From Pseudofrankia coriaricola (lineage in GTDB: Bacteria; Actinomycetota; Actinomycetes; Frankiales; Frankiaceae), in contig NZ_MBLO01000004.1 of NCBI RefSeq assembly GCF_001854805.1, forward strand, positions 1 to 64,000: DNA of 64,000 bases, written 5' to 3'. The stretch's first letter is position 1. Each line of letters starts with the position of its first letter. Below the pieces are notes generated by a model. It saw only the letters and a program-made list of their open reading frames with translations. It was not told the origin of the DNA and did no database searches. Below are positions 47,315-55,801 of this stretch, one piece after another. Position numbers and translations under genes: made by a program.

Positions 47315-47406
47315 CGCCGCCGGCCCGAGACCGGACCGGCATCGCCGGGTCCCGACGCGGCGAGCGCCTCCATGCCACAGGCACCAGAAAGGGAACGGAC
47401 GTACAG

Positions 47407-47856
47407 GTGAGCGATGCCGTCAACCGCCCAGCCGGCATGCCCGATCCCGTCGTGGCACCGATCAACGAGGGGATGTGGCGCGCGGCCGCGGCCGGACGCC
47501 TTGACGTGCAGCGGTGCGCATCCTGCGGTGCGCACCGCTATCCGCCCACTGACGGCTGCTACCGCTGCGGCTCGGTGAGGTGGGACTGGTCGACGTTGCC
47601 CGGCACCGGCACCGTCTATTCCTACATCTGGGTGCCCGACCGGACTCGGACGGGCACCCCGGAGGCGCCGGCGGTCTACAACGTCGCCGTCGTCACGCTC
47701 GAGGGCACCGAGGGAGATCCCGCGCGCATCCTCAGCAACGTGATCGACGCCTGGAGTCCGGACGATCTCCACGTCGGAGACCGGGTCGCGCTCGCGCCGG
47801 TCGGTTTCGGTGACGGGGACGACCTGGCCCTGCCCTGCTTCCGGATGCTGTCATGA
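47407..47856 (+). CDS. DUF35 OB-fold acyl-CoA-associated protein
   Basis: The 149-residue protein has the DUF35 plan: an N-terminal helix (EGMWRAAAAGRLDVQRCASC), a zinc ribbon CASCG...CYRCGS, and an OB fold (GTGTVYSYIWVPD, LHVGDRVALAPVGF). DUF35 proteins bind and support thiolase-fold partners, notably in steroid side-chain degradation, where the DUF35 part of ChsH2 binds the aldolase Ltp2. The GTG at 47407 is used. The stop overlaps the next gene by ATGA, strong evidence of a complex. Confidence 0.9.
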   Translation: MSDAVNRPAGMPDPVVAPINEGMWRAAAAGRLDVQRCASCGAHRYPPTDGCYRCGSVRWDWSTLPGTGTVYSYIWVPDRTRTGTPEAPAVYNVAVVTLEGTEGDPARILSNVIDAWSPDDLHVGDRVALAPVGFGDGDDLALPCFRMLS

Positions 47857-49031
47857 GCGAGTTCCGCCGGGACGCGGCCTGCGTCGTGGGGATCGGGCAC
47901 TCGGCCTACGGCACCCGGGGCTCGCTGGCGCCTCTGGGCCTGGGCCGCATCGCGCTCGACGCGGTCCTCGACGCCTGTGCCGACGCCGGTCTCGACGCAC
48001 CCGACATCGACGGGTTCGCCGGCTACTGCGACGACCCGACCTGGCCGGCCGACCTCGCCGTCGCGCTCGGTACCAAGGAGTTCCGGTACTCGGGCCTGGT
48101 CTGGGGCGGCCGTGGATCGGGCGTGCCGGGCGCGGTGGCCAACGCCTACGCCGCCGTCGCGACCGGCCTGGCCGACTATGTCGTGGTGGTGCGTTCGCTC
48201 ATCCAGCAGGCGCGCCTCGGTCAGTCGGTGGCCGCCGGCGTGCAGCCGGGGCAGGCGATCCCGCTGGCGGCGTCGTACACCGCGCCGTTCGGGATGGCGC
48301 TTCCGGCGGCGATCTACGCGTTGAAGGCGCGCCGGCACATGGCGCTCTACGGCACCACCACCGACCAGTTCGCCGAGGTCACCATCAACGCGCGGCGCAA
48401 CGCCGTGAACAACCCCGACGCGCGGTTCCGCGAGGAGATCACCGTCGAGGAGCACCACGCCTCCCGGCTGGTCTGCGACCCGCTCCGGCTGCTGGACTGC
48501 TGCATGGAGTCCGACGGCGCCGCCGCGCTCATCGTCACCACCCCCGAACGCGCCCGGGATCTGCGCCACCCGCCGGTGAGCATTCGCGCCGTCGCGACGA
48601 CCGGCGAGTACAAATGGGCCACCGCGTCGTTCAACACCATCGACGAGGACTACGTCAGTACCGGTCACCGCCGCGCCGCTCGCGACCTCTACCACCGCGC
48701 CGGCCTGGGACCCGATGACGTCGACGTCGCGCTGTTCTACGACGGGTTCACCCCGTCCGTCATCATGAGCCTCGAGGACTGGGGCTTCTGCGACATCGGC
48801 GAGGGCGGCCCGTTCGTCGCCGACGGCGGCATCCGCCGGGAGGGCCGCCTTCCGGTCAACACCCACGGGGGAAACCTCGCCGAGGTCTACCTGCAGGGCA
48901 TCACTCATCTGCTCGAGGGCGTCCGGCAGCTGCGCGGCACGGCCATCAACCAGATCGCCGACGCCTCCGTCGCGCTCTACGCGTCGGGCGTGGGCGCCTC
49001 CCCGGGTGGGGGAGTGCTGCTGTCCCGGTAG
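47853..49031 (+). CDS. Thiolase-fold lipid-transfer/aldolase-type enzyme lacking the thiolase cysteine
   Basis: The 392-residue protein has the thiolase fold of SCP-x/Ltp proteins, with NTHGGNLAEVYLQG as the C-terminal HGG region and DVALFYDGFTPSVIM. In thiolases the nucleophile lies in a GGCxSG loop; here the matching loop reads GGRGSGVPGAVANAY, so Cys is replaced by Arg. That pattern fits Ltp2-like retro-aldolases that release propionyl- or acetyl-CoA-type fragments from side chains with a DUF35 partner, which is encoded directly upstream. Substrate unknown. Confidence 0.88.
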   Translation: MSEFRRDAACVVGIGHSAYGTRGSLAPLGLGRIALDAVLDACADAGLDAPDIDGFAGYCDDPTWPADLAVALGTKEFRYSGLVWGGRGSGVPGAVANAYAAVATGLADYVVVVRSLIQQARLGQSVAAGVQPGQAIPLAASYTAPFGMALPAAIYALKARRHMALYGTTTDQFAEVTINARRNAVNNPDARFREEITVEEHHASRLVCDPLRLLDCCMESDGAAALIVTTPERARDLRHPPVSIRAVATTGEYKWATASFNTIDEDYVSTGHRRAARDLYHRAGLGPDDVDVALFYDGFTPSVIMSLEDWGFCDIGEGGPFVADGGIRREGRLPVNTHGGNLAEVYLQGITHLLEGVRQLRGTAINQIADASVALYASGVGASPGGGVLLSR

Positions 49032-49064
49032 CCGCCAGCGGAGGCGCGGCCCGCCAGCGGAGGC

Positions 49065-49100
49065 GGGGCCTGCTCCAGGCAGTGCGCGGGAGCAGGCCCC
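49065..49100. terminator. Bidirectional hairpin between convergent operons
   Basis: GGGGCCTGCTCC (49065-49076) and GGAGCAGGCCCC (49089-49100) form a perfect 12-bp stem. It is preceded by two direct copies of CCGCCAGCGGAGGCG (from 49032 and 49051). It serves both the thiolase-like gene and the convergent ABC operon. Confidence 0.85.
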
Positions 49101-49132
49101 GGACGATCGACGTCGTCGCGTCGGCGGGCGCC

Positions 49133-49993
49133 TCACCGTGTGGTCAGCGCGAGGTACCCGTCCTCGATGGCGGGCTCCACCGGTCGGGCCCGCGGGTCCG
49201 GCGCCGCGGGCGCCACGACCCGGTACCGCGTGCCGCCCTCGTGTGGCAGCGCGGACACGACCATTCCCTCGGCCGGCGGCGGCCCATCGGTGACGACCGA
49301 CCACACCCGGCCCCGCGCGCGGTGGGTCAGCTCGTCAACCGTGCCGCGGAAGATGAGCCGGCCCCTGGCGAGCACCGCCACCTCGCCGCAGGTCTGCGCG
49401 ATGTCGTCGACGATGTGCGTGCTCAGCAGCACGGTGCGCCGGCCGGCGAACTGGGACAGCAGGGTGCGGAAGCGAATCCGCTCCTGCGGGTCAAGTCCCG
49501 CGGTCGGCTCGTCCACGATCAGCAGTTGCGGGTCGGCGAGCAATGCCTGGGCGATGCCGACCCGTTGCCGCATCCCGCCGGAGAAGCCGCGCAGCCGGCG
49601 GTCGGCGTCCCCGGTCAGGGCGACCACCTCGAGCAGCTCCCCGACGCGCCGGCGGCGCGTCGTACGGTCGTCCACGCCCTTGAGCAGCGCGAGGTAGTCC
49701 AGGAACTGACGCGCCGTCAGGTCGGGATAGACGCCGAGGTCCTGCGGCAGGTAGCCGAGACCGCGCTGCACGGCGGTGCGCCCCGCGCCGGTGCTCATGT
49801 CGTGCCCGCCCACGGTGACCCGCCCGGACGTCGGCCGTACCAGGCCGGCGAGGATGCGCATCAGCGTGGTCTTGCCGGCGCCGTTCGCGCCGAGCAGCCC
49901 GAACATGCCGGTGGGCACGGTCAGGTCCAGGCCGTCGAGGGCGGCCACCCCGCCGCGGTACGTCTTCGTCAGGCCGGAGATCTCGATCCGCAT
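49133..49993 (-). CDS. ABC transporter ATP-binding protein
   Basis: The 286-residue ATPase has Walker A (LLGANGAGKTTLMRIL, residues ~33-48), Q-loop (GYLPQD), signature (GFSGGMRQRVGIAQALL), Walker B (LLIVDEPTAGLDP) and a His switch (LLSTHIVDD). A C-terminal regulatory segment follows. It energises an ABC-2 type exporter built from the two membrane proteins encoded just upstream in the same operon, which is led by an ECF sigma/anti-sigma pair. Confidence 0.95.
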   Translation of the reverse strand: MRIEISGLTKTYRGGVAALDGLDLTVPTGMFGLLGANGAGKTTLMRILAGLVRPTSGRVTVGGHDMSTGAGRTAVQRGLGYLPQDLGVYPDLTARQFLDYLALLKGVDDRTTRRRRVGELLEVVALTGDADRRLRGFSGGMRQRVGIAQALLADPQLLIVDEPTAGLDPQERIRFRTLLSQFAGRRTVLLSTHIVDDIAQTCGEVAVLARGRLIFRGTVDELTHRARGRVWSVVTDGPPPAEGMVVSALPHEGGTRYRVVAPAAPDPRARPVEPAIEDGYLALTTR

Positions 49994-50027
49994 GGGGTTT
50001 CCTCTGCTTGTCGTCGTTCGGGTGGCT

Positions 50028-50864
50028 TCAGGCTCGACGGGCGCGCACCGCGTGGCCTCCGGCGAGTGCGGCGGCCGCGACCACCAGCAGCACCGCGATG
50101 GACAGCCAGGCGGTCGTCGGTGTCGGGGCCGGCCGCAGGAAGTTCAGCGTGGCGCCGGGCACCGGGCCGGCCCAGGTGTCGTCGCCGTCGATGCCGTGGA
50201 AGTCGAGCAGCGCGTCGAGCGGGTAGCCGCCGAGCGGGTGGACGAGGGTCCGCGCGAGCGTCGGCATCATGTCCGGCACGACCACGTTGCCCCAGAGCCA
50301 GTAACCGACGAAGATCACGCGGAACAGCGGCGCAGGCATGACCAGGGGCAGCGTCAGCGCGAAGGCGGCCACGAACAGCAGGCCCGGCACGATCACCACG
50401 GCGCAGGTGGCCAGCGCCCAGCCGAGCGCCTGGGGGGCGTCGGTGTGCACCGCGTACGCCGCGGCGAAGCCGAAGTACACCACCAGGATCGGTACGGCCG
50501 TCGCGGCGCCCGCGCCGAGGTACTTGCCGACGAGCCGGGCACCCGGCCGGGCGGGCGTGGCGTCCAGGATCGGCGCCACCCGCAGCCGGTCGTCGCGGAT
50601 GAGCCGATCGGCGAGCAGGCAGCCGAACCCGATCGACAGCAGCGCGTGCACCTGGACCGCCAGGCCGACGACGGCGGTTCTGGCCTCGGCCGGCTGCCCT
50701 TTCCTCTCGTTGGGGTCGAACAGGTCACGCAGCAGGCTGCCGCCGATCAGCAGGAACAGCACGACGGTCAGTGCGGGCACGATCCACACCGACCGTTTGC
50801 GGACCTGCATGCGGAACTCGTACCTCAGGCTCGCGCCGAGCGTGCGCGCGGTCTGGCTGGTCAT
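50028..50864 (-). CDS. ABC-2 type membrane permease
   Basis: The 278-residue protein has six or seven hydrophobic helices with an N-terminal cytoplasmic stretch (SLRYEFRMQVRKRSVWIVPA) typical of ABC-2 permeases. The loop between early helices contains DLFDPNERKGQPAE. Its ATG overlaps the preceding gene by four bases, and the ATPase gene starts 34 nt after its stop. Cargo unknown. Confidence 0.85.
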   Translation of the reverse strand: MTSQTARTLGASLRYEFRMQVRKRSVWIVPALTVVLFLLIGGSLLRDLFDPNERKGQPAEARTAVVGLAVQVHALLSIGFGCLLADRLIRDDRLRVAPILDATPARPGARLVGKYLGAGAATAVPILVVYFGFAAAYAVHTDAPQALGWALATCAVVIVPGLLFVAAFALTLPLVMPAPLFRVIFVGYWLWGNVVVPDMMPTLARTLVHPLGGYPLDALLDFHGIDGDDTWAGPVPGATLNFLRPAPTPTTAWLSIAVLLVVAAAALAGGHAVRARRA

Positions 50865-51556
50865 TCGTCCTCCTCGCCGATGAGCCGTTCCGAGCGGGCC
50901 AGCACGACCAGGGCCAGCGCGACGAGCGCGGCCGCCGCGCCGAGCAGCGCCAGCCGGTTCTCGGTCCAGTCGCCGGGCACCGCGCCGCGGGTCGTGGCGA
51001 ACAGGTAGAGCAGCCGTCCTGGCAGGTGCCGCTGCGCCAGGTCACCGAAGAACTGCTGGATCGTCCAGAGCGTGGTGACCAGCGCACCGGCCGCCGCCGG
51101 GCCGCGGAACACGGCGCCCGCCGCGAAGCCCACGGCCCCCAGCCCGGCGGTCGGCGCCACCCAGGTGAGCTGCCCGGCGAACGGCCCGTGGTTGGCCGGC
51201 CAGCGCGCCCACCAGCCGGTGGCGATCAGCACGGCCGCCGTCAGCCCGGCGACCACCGCGGCCCAGCCCAGCGTCACCACCATGCGCCGCAGCAGCGTGA
51301 CGCGGTACGGCGTGGGCGCGGCGAGCTGCAGCTCCACCGCCGGGTCCCGTCCGACCAGCGAGGCGCAGGCGACACCGGCGGCGAGCGGCACCGCCATCTC
51401 CAGGGCGCCGAGCAGGATGCGGGCCGTCGTCGCGTCGCCCGGCCGCGGGTTGGCGAGCGCGGCCGAGACGCCCAGCGCGACGGCGATCGGCGGACCGAGC
51501 AGGGCCGCCCATCCCGCCCGGCGCGCCTCGTACCGCCAAAGCGTCAGTGGTCTCAC
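50861..51556 (-). CDS. Membrane protein, second exporter subunit
   Basis: The 231-residue protein has six predicted helices and an ABC-2-like N-terminus (LTLWRYEARRAGWAALLGPP). The segment DPAVELQLAAPTPYRVTLLR resembles DPAAELVAATPT in the anti-sigma fusion protein encoded upstream, implying the two membrane domains are related. It overlaps both neighbours by four bases, so the operon is translated as a unit. Confidence 0.8.
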   Translation of the reverse strand: MRPLTLWRYEARRAGWAALLGPPIAVALGVSAALANPRPGDATTARILLGALEMAVPLAAGVACASLVGRDPAVELQLAAPTPYRVTLLRRMVVTLGWAAVVAGLTAAVLIATGWWARWPANHGPFAGQLTWVAPTAGLGAVGFAAGAVFRGPAAAGALVTTLWTIQQFFGDLAQRHLPGRLLYLFATTRGAVPGDWTENRLALLGAAAALVALALVVLARSERLIGEEDE

Positions 51557-52479
51557 ATCGGATGGGTAGCGCGCCAGCCGCCCGACGGTTCACCGTCGTA
51601 GGGACCAAGGCGCCCGGCCATCACCACCGCGGCGATCCCGAACACGGCGCTCACGACGAGGACCGCCGCGTTCGTGGACCAGGCGTCCACGATGAACCTC
51701 GCCGGCCAGTCGTCGCTGGCGAACACACCGCCCGCCAGCACTCGCGTCGCCCACAGTCCGATGGCGGCGCCGACCGCGACGTCCGGCCCGAACCGGACGG
51801 CGACCAACAGGCTGACCGAGGACAGCAGCGCCATCGGCCCGAGCCAGGCGGCGATCAGCGCGTGCAGGCTGGCGGCCCCGTCCACCGCGGCGGCGGTCAA
51901 CGCGGCGGAGGCCGCCACCGCGAGCACCAGGTCGTATCCGAACACCAGCGCGAGGCGCACCAGCAGCAACAGCGGGCCGGCCGTCGGGGTGGCGGCGACC
52001 AGTTCGGCGGCCGGGTCGCGTCGTGACCGGTACGTGCCTGCCACACCCGCCGCGGCCACGATCGGGGCGACCAACGCGAGCACCACGTCGGCGCCGGTCG
52101 CGGGCCGCGGGGCGGCTGCCGCCTGAACCAGAACGATGGCCACGCCGAGCGCCATCACCAGCGCCGAGGCGACGGGCACGGCCAGCCGGATCAGCCGGGC
52201 CTCGGCCACGACCAGCGCCCCGGCGTACCGCGGCCGTCTCGTCCAGGAACCGTCGCCCGGTGGGTCGGCGGGCCCCTCGATCGCGCTCCGGGTCAGCACG
52301 GCCCGCACCATCCACGCGGCGTCCGGTGCCGCGTCGCCCGGCGCCGCGGCATCCGCGATCGCCCGCCAGGCGGCGAGGTCCGCGCGGCAGCGCGCGCAGC
52401 CCGCCAGGTGCGCGCGGACCCGGTCGCGGTCCGCGCCGCGCAGCGAGCCAGCGGCGTACGCGGGCAGCATCTCGTTCAT
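51553..52479 (-). CDS. Anti-sigma zinc-finger domain fused to a permease-like membrane domain
   Basis: Residues 1-45 form a zf-HC2 anti-sigma module (MLPAYAAGSLRGADRDRVRA, HLAGCARCRADLAAW with the HxxxCxxC ligands). Six hydrophobic helices follow from about residue 95, in place of the usual single helix. The membrane part includes DPAAELVAATPTAGPLLLLV, similar to the next protein in the operon. It should hold the ECF sigma factor at the membrane and may sense the exporter's state. Overlaps by four bases on both sides. Confidence 0.88.
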   Translation of the reverse strand: MNEMLPAYAAGSLRGADRDRVRAHLAGCARCRADLAAWRAIADAAAPGDAAPDAAWMVRAVLTRSAIEGPADPPGDGSWTRRPRYAGALVVAEARLIRLAVPVASALVMALGVAIVLVQAAAAPRPATGADVVLALVAPIVAAAGVAGTYRSRRDPAAELVAATPTAGPLLLLVRLALVFGYDLVLAVAASAALTAAAVDGAASLHALIAAWLGPMALLSSVSLLVAVRFGPDVAVGAAIGLWATRVLAGGVFASDDWPARFIVDAWSTNAAVLVVSAVFGIAAVVMAGRLGPYDGEPSGGWRATHPM

Positions 52480-53036
52480 TCGGCCACCTCCTGAGCGGTG
52501 AGCGCGGCGGCGACGGCGGCCCGGGCGTGATGCAGCCGGCTCTTCACCGTGCCGACGGGGATCGCGAGCACCTCGGCGACGTCGGCGAGCGGCAGACCGG
52601 CCACGAACACCAGCGCGATCACGTCGCGGTGGTGGTCGGGCAGCCGGTCGATGGCCGCGGCCACCGGTGTGCCGCCCGCCGCCGCGATCGCCAGCTCGTC
52701 GGGGCCGGCGCCCTGGTCGGGCCGATCGGGCAGGGGGACGCCGAGAGTCTCCGGGCCGGACCGGCCGCGCAGACGGTTGTGCGCCTGGCGGCGGGCGATC
52801 CCGAACAGCCAGGTGGTCACCTTCGAGCGGCCCTCGAAGGCGGCGGCCGACCGCCAGACCGCCAGCATCGTGTCCTGGAGGATCTCCTCGGCGGTCATCC
52901 GGTCGCCGGCCAGCCGGTAGAGGTAGCCGAACAGCGCGCCGGCGTGCCGCTCGTAGAGCCGGGTCAGCGCGCCAACGTCGCCGGCGGCGACCGCGTGTAA
53001 CAGCGCCTCATCGCTGTCCGGCTCAGGTCGCGCCAT
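52476..53036 (-). CDS. ECF-family RNA polymerase sigma factor
   Basis: The 186-residue sigma-70 family protein has region 2 (HAGALFGYLYRLAGDRMTAE, EEILQDTMLAVWRSA, TTWLFGIARRQAHNRLR) and region 4 (LPDHHRDVIALVFVAGLPLA, IPVGTVKSRLHHARAA). It leads a five-gene operon with an anti-sigma fusion protein, two permeases and an ABC ATPase, all but the last linked by 4-nt overlaps. It likely drives its own operon in response to a signal sensed by the anti-sigma membrane part. Confidence 0.95.
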   Translation of the reverse strand: MARPEPDSDEALLHAVAAGDVGALTRLYERHAGALFGYLYRLAGDRMTAEEILQDTMLAVWRSAAAFEGRSKVTTWLFGIARRQAHNRLRGRSGPETLGVPLPDRPDQGAGPDELAIAAAGGTPVAAAIDRLPDHHRDVIALVFVAGLPLADVAEVLAIPVGTVKSRLHHARAAVAAALTAQEVAE

Positions 53037-53266
53037 CCGCCCACCTCCTCCGCCTGAAGGTAGGTAGCGAGCGGAAGGGCGAACGGTTCACCACGGCTCC
53101 GGCCGCTATTTGGCCGCGGGAACGTGGACTGTCAGCCGTTCTGTACTGAGATCCATGATCTCGGAGCCGGGCATGGCGACCGCCTTTCGAGATCAAGATT
53201 GGAACGGACAAAGTGTCCATCCACCGCCGGGTCCTGGGCCTCCGGCCCGGACGGGCGTCGAGCGCG

Positions 53267-53818
53267 TCAGTGGGTGTTGTCCGGGCGGACCGACCGCTCG
53301 GCGATCCGGATCACGGCGGGGCGGGGCAGCGTCCGGGGCAGCCCCGCGACGAGCTTGTTCATGGGGCCGTCGACGACGGACGGGCGGCCCTTCTCGAGGC
53401 CGCGCAGGGCGGTGGCAACAACCTGCTGCGGAGTGCGGCGGCGGCCGACCGACGCTTCCTCGGCGCCGACCACGTCGAAGAACGGGGTGTCGGTGGCGCC
53501 GGGGGACACCGCCAGCACGCGGACGCCGGCAGGCTTGGCCTCCGCCCACAGGCCTTCGGTGAAGGAGAGGACGAATGCCTTGGTCGCGGCGTAGACGGCC
53601 ATGTGCGCCACGGGCTGGAACGCGGCGGTGCTCGCGACGTTGATGATGATGCCGTGGCCGCGCGCGGTCATCGCGGGCAGGAATCGTGCCGTCAGCTCCA
53701 CCACGGCGATGCAGTTGAGCCGTATCTGCGCCGTCAGGCGGGCCGGGTCGGCCGTCGCGACGTCGCCGTGGGTGGCGAAGCCCGCGTTGTTGACGAGGAT
53801 GTCGACCGGTCGGTATGT
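53267..53818 (-). pseudogene. Short-chain dehydrogenase lacking its nucleotide-binding N-terminus
   Basis: The frame encodes PVDILVNNAGFATHGDV, GIIINVASTAAFQPVAHMAV with the YAATK catalytic Tyr/Lys, and VLAVSPGATDTPFF, which is SDR from about residue 80 on. The TGxxxGIG Rossmann strand and first ~75 residues are absent. The upstream DNA in frame is Arg/Pro-rich and unrelated. Without the cofactor site the product cannot be an active dehydrogenase. Confidence 0.82.
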
Positions 53819-54015
53819 CAACCCTTCCCGTGAAAGGCCGTCAATCGTGCGGATCGTTCGTCGAGCCCGGCTCGCCCGACACGCCCGGCACGTCGGCGCG
53901 CGCAGTCGGCTGGCGCCGGCGTGGATCGTGGTCTCGGTCAGTGGTAGCCCTGATGACCTTCTGCCCGCCGTTGCCGCATGCTGGCCTGCGGCACCCGGCG
54001 GAGGGGGACGCACCG

Positions 54016-54516
54016 ATGGCAGCCACGGCAGGCCGGCACCCACCCAACGTGTTGTTCAACATCGTCGGCCTCGCGCTCATCGTGGCCGGCATCGGTCTGA
54101 CGGTCTACGGCATCGTCGACATGCTGCGGGTCATGGGCGGATTCGACCCGTTCCGCGGCGACGGCCCGCCGGTGCGTGTCGCCGACGGCGCGGCGCTCGC
54201 CTTCTGGGGGATCATCGTCTTCACCGTCGGACGCTACTGCTGGCGCGGCGCCCGCCGGCGCGGCGTCCGCGACCGCTTCGGCCGCCTGCTGATCATTGCG
54301 GGGTACGTCCTGCTCGGCGCCGGCCTCGATGCCGGCGTGCACGCCGCGGTTCTGCTCTGGGGCGGCCGGACCGAGGACTCGATGCAGTCGGCGGTCATCC
54401 ACGCCGTGCTCGTGTTGGCGCTCTGGGCCCTGCCGGGCGCGGTGCTGGCGGCGATCGGGTTCCGGCTGGCCGGCGAGAAGGCGCTCGCCGAGGCCGAGGT
54501 CAACGCCGGCCTGTAA
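54016..54516 (+). CDS. Four-helix membrane protein, unknown
   Basis: The 166-residue protein has four hydrophobic helices (for example VLFNIVGLALIVAGIGLTVY and ALAFWGIIVFTVGRYCW) and short polar loops. ATG 54016 is preceded by GAGGGGG at 9-15 nt. The same frame opens earlier at 53815, but that stretch is low-complexity and lies in the deletion zone beside the SDR fragment. Function unknown. Confidence 0.7.
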   Translation: MAATAGRHPPNVLFNIVGLALIVAGIGLTVYGIVDMLRVMGGFDPFRGDGPPVRVADGAALAFWGIIVFTVGRYCWRGARRRGVRDRFGRLLIIAGYVLLGAGLDAGVHAAVLLWGGRTEDSMQSAVIHAVLVLALWALPGAVLAAIGFRLAGEKALAEAEVNAGL

Positions 54517-54680
54517 GCGGGTTACGGGAGGCTACGAGACCTGGTCGTGGGTTCCCCGTCGCGTCGGGGTGTGGCGGGGGACAGGTGAGCTCAGTGATCT
54601 CGACTCGTGCGGACCGATGATCACGTCCCGCACCGAGGGCCCGTCACCTGGTTGAGGACATCAGCCAGGCCGGGATCGAG

Positions 54681-54698
54681 ACGCGCCCTTCGGCGCGT
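54681..54698. terminator. Hairpin between convergent genes
   Basis: ACGCGCC (54681-54687), CTTC loop, GGCGCGT (54692-54698). It lies just past the SRPBCC gene stop on the minus strand and ~165 nt past the plus-strand membrane gene. Confidence 0.6.
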
Positions 54699-54713
54699 CG
54701 TCTTCCAGGTCCG

Positions 54714-55133
54714 TCATGCGGCGGCCAGGTAGGCGGTCAGGCTGTCCAGGAGCATGGTGCTGCCCTGCTCGGCCTGGTCGCGGTCCTCGGCGGTGTCGAA
54801 GGTCTGGGACAGAGTGATCTGGGTCCGGTCGCCGTGGGCGGCCAGGTCGAGGGCCATGAGGACAGGCTCGTCACGGTCGGGGACGTTCATGCCCATCACC
54901 AGGCGCTTGTTCTCCACGACCTCGGTGTAGCCGCCCGACAGCGGGATGCGGGTTCCACCCGGGATGACCATCACCGAGCTCCAGGCGCCGCCGGGCCGGA
55001 CGTCCAGGACGACCTCTTCGGCGCTGGCCCACTGGCCGTAGTCCTCCGCGACGGTCCAGGCGCGCCAGACCGCCTCCGCTGGGGCGTCCAGGTCGCGGGT
55101 GAGGGTGTAGTCGAAGCCGGCGGTGCTGGTCAT
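54714..55133 (-). CDS. SRPBCC/AHSA1-like protein
   Basis: The 139-residue protein has the START-like ligand fold: DYTLTRDLDAPAEAVWRAWT, WASAEEVVLDVRPGGAW, GGYTEVVENKRLVM, and a C-terminal helix (AEQGSTMLLDSLTAYLAA). Family members bind hydrophobic ligands or stress-modulate chaperones. It is divergent from a MarR gene across a large dyad, so it is probably the regulator's main target. Ligand unknown. Confidence 0.9.
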   Translation of the reverse strand: MTSTAGFDYTLTRDLDAPAEAVWRAWTVAEDYGQWASAEEVVLDVRPGGAWSSVMVIPGGTRIPLSGGYTEVVENKRLVMGMNVPDRDEPVLMALDLAAHGDRTQITLSQTFDTAEDRDQAEQGSTMLLDSLTAYLAAA

Positions 55134-55195
55134 GATGGTCTCCTTCGGGCGCGGCCCCGGCGTGTGGGGCGGTCAACTGCACTGCAAGCAAAGTA

Positions 55196-55230
55196 TAGTA
55201 ACGATCATTGACCGTCAAGAGTCGTTACTA
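55196..55230. promoter_or_regulatory. 35-nt nested palindromic operator
   Basis: TAGTAACGA (55196-55204) and TCGTTACTA (55222-55230) flank the inner palindrome TTGACCGTCAA (55208-55218), and both dyads share one centre at 55213. It is AT-rich and lies 20 nt before the MarR start and 60 nt before the divergent SRPBCC gene. Confidence 0.85.
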
Positions 55231-55249
55231 ATCTTTTCAGGAGTCGAGC

Positions 55250-55792
55250 ATGCCAAGCGACACCTCGCTCCCCGACCTGGGCATGCTGACCGGCCAGCTG
55301 ATGCGTGCGATCCAGAAGGAGCTGTTCGCGGCCCTCGCCGAGCAGGGACACCCGGACGTCAGCCCCCGACACGGCTTGGTCCTGGCTCACCTTGATCCGG
55401 AGGGGGTCCGGGCCACCGACCTGGCCGAGCGCATCGGCCAGCACAAGCAGATCGTCGGCACGATCGTCGACGAGCTGGTCCGGCTCGGCTATGTCCGCCG
55501 GGAGCCGGACCCGGCCGACGGGCGCGCCAAACTCGTCGTCCCCACCGACCGCGGGCAGGACGAGATCGCCAAGGCGCGCGCCATCCTCGCCACCATCGAA
55601 CGCCGACACGAAGAGTCCCTCGGCGCCGACGCCTACGCCGACTTCAAGCGGACGCTTGTGCAGGTCACCAATGACCAGCGCTCCTGGCGAGCCCACAGTG
55701 CCATGCCCGACCCAGCACACCAGACCTCAGACGCGCTCGTCGCTGACCCGTACGGATCTGGTGGCGGACGGCGGCGACCCGGGGCGGCCTAA
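55250..55792 (+). CDS. MarR-family regulator
   Basis: The 180-residue winged-helix protein shows VRATDLAERIGQHKQIVGTI for the recognition helix and REPDPADGRAKLVVPTDRGQ for the wing. The last ~30 residues (after the dimer helix) are a loosely structured extension rich in Gly/Arg. It lies beside a nested operator and likely represses itself and the SRPBCC gene. An MBL hydrolase gene follows after 9 nt. Confidence 0.93.
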   Translation: MPSDTSLPDLGMLTGQLMRAIQKELFAALAEQGHPDVSPRHGLVLAHLDPEGVRATDLAERIGQHKQIVGTIVDELVRLGYVRREPDPADGRAKLVVPTDRGQDEIAKARAILATIERRHEESLGADAYADFKRTLVQVTNDQRSWRAHSAMPDPAHQTSDALVADPYGSGGGRRRPGAA

Positions 55793-55801
55793 GGTCGGGG
55801 T

